A stretch of DNA of 64,000 bases. Source: CAZSMK01 sp964608095. Lineage in GTDB: Bacteria; Sumerlaeota; Sumerlaeia; MWCT01; JAGHBZ01. Shown piece after piece: positions 62,088-64,000 of this stretch. Under the pieces are notes generated by a model, which ran no database searches, was not told the origin of the DNA, and saw only the letters and a program-made list of their open reading frames with translations. Location: NCBI GenBank assembly GCA_964608095.1, contig CAZSMK010000113.1, forward strand, positions 10,026 through 74,025. Direction: 5' to 3'. The position numbers were made by a program, and so were the translations under genes. Numbering within the stretch: position 1 is the stretch's first letter; every line of letters starts with the position of its first letter.

Positions 62088-63980
62088 ATGGAACAAGAAA
62101 AAAATACGATACTTGTTCTTCCCGACAACGTTGAGATTATGTTCCAGAAAGGGAAGACCATAAAAGAAATCCTGGACGCAGAAGGGATATTTTTGACCTA
62201 TCCTTGTGGCGGTAAGGGAGAATGCGGTAAATGTCTGGTGCATTTGATTGATGGTGAAATCCCGGAAGCTACACAGATTGAGAAGGACTTGATTCCTGAG
62301 GAGAAGTTACTCCGTGGATATCGACTTGCCTGCCAATGCAAACCAATGGGTGAAGTGTGTGTGGTAATACCGCCTGCGTCGCGTGAGGAATCCGCCGCCA
62401 TCCTCATGGAGTTCCGTGCCGACAGAAAGATCAGATTTTCGCCCGTGGTCAGAAAAAAACATCTCTCCTCTCTTGTCCCCGCGAATATCGAGAATCAAGT
62501 GTGTGATACAAAACTTGTCGGAAAAAGTATCAAGGCACGCTCGTGGGCTTTGAATGCTATGCACAGTCTCCCGCATGTTCTGCGAAGAGGACACTATAAG
62601 ATAACGGCAACCCTTTATAACCATAGAGTCATAGAAATTGAACCCGGTGATACAAGCCAGAGGATATACGGTGTAGCGGTTGATATCGGCACGACGACAA
62701 TCGCAAGCGCCCTCGTAGACCTGAAACATGATATGATCCTTGCTCGAAGATCAATAATGAATCCTCAAGGTCGGCTGGGCGCGGACGTGATTTCACGTCT
62801 TACCACTATCGTGGATGAAGTGCGCCAAAACGGAGATATAGAGGCTGCAGAACGAGTAGTTCATAAGTTTCAGCGCCTCGTACTTGAACCATTTCAAGAA
62901 ATCATAGAATCTATGTGCGAAGAAAATAATATAGACCCGACTGAAGTCTTCGATATCTGCGTCGCGGGCAATACGGTCATGAGTCATTTTTTCCTCGGTG
63001 TTAATCCTCAATATGTAGGACTGGCTCCTTTTGTATCCGTATTTCATGAAGCGCAGCTTGTTCTGGCCCGTGACCTCCATCTCAAGATTCATCCCGAGGG
63101 GATGGTCTATACGCTGCCCAATATAGGAGGGTTTGTAGGTGGCGATATTGTGGCGGACATCCTTGTTGCAGGACTCGATCGCAAAAGTGGTCCCGTGATG
63201 CTCGTCGATGTGGGGACAAATGGCGAGGTGGTGGTAAAGAGTAAAAGCGGTTCCTTATTCGCCACCTCTGCAGCGGCCGGTCCTGCCTTCGAAGGTGCGC
63301 AAATCTCACATGGGATGCAGGCTGTTCCCGGCGCCATCGACAGAATTATGGTCTCTCCTGAAAAGGGGTGGAGGATATCCACCATTGCTGGCGAACAGGC
63401 AATTGGAATATGCGGCAGCGGTATAGTGAGCGTCATAGCTGAATTATACAAGATCGGCATTATCAGTCCTCAGGGTAGAGTTCTTTCCCCCGCGGAAATA
63501 TCTCCCGATTCTCAGGCAAGTCTTTTTGCTCATAGGAGTGTTGAAAAAGAGGGGCAACGATACGTTCTTATTGCGGGAGAAGAAGAACATGCCCGGGAGC
63601 CGATATTCATTAGCCAGAAGGACATAAGAGAACTCCAACTGGCGAAAGGCGCGATTGCAACGGCGCAGGAAACCTTGTTGCGAATCGCTGATGTGAAACC
63701 TGAAGAAATAGAGACGTTGTTTATCGCTGGCGCCTTTGGAAGTTACATCTCTCCGCACGATGCAAAACAGATCGGGCTGGTGGTTCCCGGTATTCCACTC
63801 GAACGAATTCAGTTTATCGGCGATGCTGCACTTGCAGGTGCAACACTTGTTTTAAGAAGTAAAAGATGTCGAAAACTTGTCGAAGATACTGCCCCCTCTA
63901 TACAGTTTGTCGAACTTGCAAATCGCCCGGATTTTCAGGAAACCTTTATCTTCAATACCACGTTTCCTGAAGTTAATTGA
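62088..63980 (+). CDS. RACo-like corrinoid-activating protein (2Fe-2S ferredoxin plus ASKHA, DUF4445)
   Basis: A 630-residue protein. Residues about 5-95 are a plant-type 2Fe-2S ferredoxin with ligands in YPCGGKGECGKCLVHL and ACQC. A linker domain follows, then an ASKHA-type ATPase-like region from about 195 (YGVAVDIGTTTIASALVDL; GLAPFVSVFHEAQ; MLVDVGTNGEVVVKSKSG; IAGAFGSYISPHDAKQIG). In acetogens and methyl-transferring anaerobes this family (RACo) reduces inactive Co(II) corrinoid proteins in an ATP-dependent way. GAGGAA precedes ATG 62088. No corrinoid protein or methyltransferase is adjacent in this window, so its target may lie beyond base 64000. Confidence 0.88.
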   Translation: MEQEKNTILVLPDNVEIMFQKGKTIKEILDAEGIFLTYPCGGKGECGKCLVHLIDGEIPEATQIEKDLIPEEKLLRGYRLACQCKPMGEVCVVIPPASREESAAILMEFRADRKIRFSPVVRKKHLSSLVPANIENQVCDTKLVGKSIKARSWALNAMHSLPHVLRRGHYKITATLYNHRVIEIEPGDTSQRIYGVAVDIGTTTIASALVDLKHDMILARRSIMNPQGRLGADVISRLTTIVDEVRQNGDIEAAERVVHKFQRLVLEPFQEIIESMCEENNIDPTEVFDICVAGNTVMSHFFLGVNPQYVGLAPFVSVFHEAQLVLARDLHLKIHPEGMVYTLPNIGGFVGGDIVADILVAGLDRKSGPVMLVDVGTNGEVVVKSKSGSLFATSAAAGPAFEGAQISHGMQAVPGAIDRIMVSPEKGWRISTIAGEQAIGICGSGIVSVIAELYKIGIISPQGRVLSPAEISPDSQASLFAHRSVEKEGQRYVLIAGEEEHAREPIFISQKDIRELQLAKGAIATAQETLLRIADVKPEEIETLFIAGAFGSYISPHDAKQIGLVVPGIPLERIQFIGDAALAGATLVLRSKRCRKLVEDTAPSIQFVELANRPDFQETFIFNTTFPEVN

Positions 63981-64000
63981 GTTCTGTGCATGAAATAATT

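Overview
The window looks like chromosomal DNA of an uncultured, Gram-negative-type bacterium. Supporting signs are an MsbA-like lipid flippase, a secretion-type pseudopilin domain, lipoprotein and Sec signal peptides, and a large repertoire of lipid-linked-sugar (GT-C) glycosyltransferases. An anaerobic lifestyle is hinted at by the RACo-like corrinoid activator, the SsnA-type amidohydrolase, the DUF39 homocysteine-synthesis protein and several radical SAM enzymes. The mix suggests a candidate phylum (for example Omnitrophota, Hydrogenedentota or a relative), but the sequence alone does not settle it. I see no rRNA, CRISPR array, prophage or insertion sequence.

Layout. 1-13 kb: the end of a C39-like peptidase, an MFS transporter, a GT-C/TPR membrane protein, DUF1328, GAPDH, dodecin, tRNA-Ala(TGC), a pseudopilin/TIG protein, a PPOX gene broken by an amber codon, a NamZ-like lipoprotein and two membrane sugar-transferase-like genes. 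13-19 kb: a stand-alone rpmH, an argJ-argB operon, a small repeat-rich spacer, and a gap-tpiA-pfkA glycolytic operon that lacks pgk. 19-33 kb: PrsW, GalU, SppA, SecG, a second NamZ paralogue with an orphan ABC-2 permease and a TPR protein, DUF39, HolB, a B12-type radical SAM protein and MgtE.

33-53 kb is a surface-polysaccharide region. It holds three GT4 enzymes, several GT-C proteins including a duplicated two-gene cassette, a GT2-methyltransferase fusion and an FAD oxidoreductase. Interleaved with these are three paralogous MiaB/RimO-like radical SAM methylthiotransferases that lack a TRAM domain. An MsbA-like exporter with an unusual loop follows.

55-60 kb holds a compact minus-strand cluster of uncharacterised membrane proteins: a PH-like protein, a small protein, a DUF6754-like anchored protein, two polytopic proteins, one anchored soluble-domain protein and a decayed last gene. 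It is the best candidate for an undescribed membrane system. The window ends with ssnA and a RACo-like ferredoxin/ASKHA protein.

Several genes carry lesions: the amber codon in PPOX, a stop plus a frameshift in the last gene of the 55-60 kb cluster, and a frameshifted remnant of the TPR gene beside the tRNA. Each needs confirmation from reads before it is called biological.
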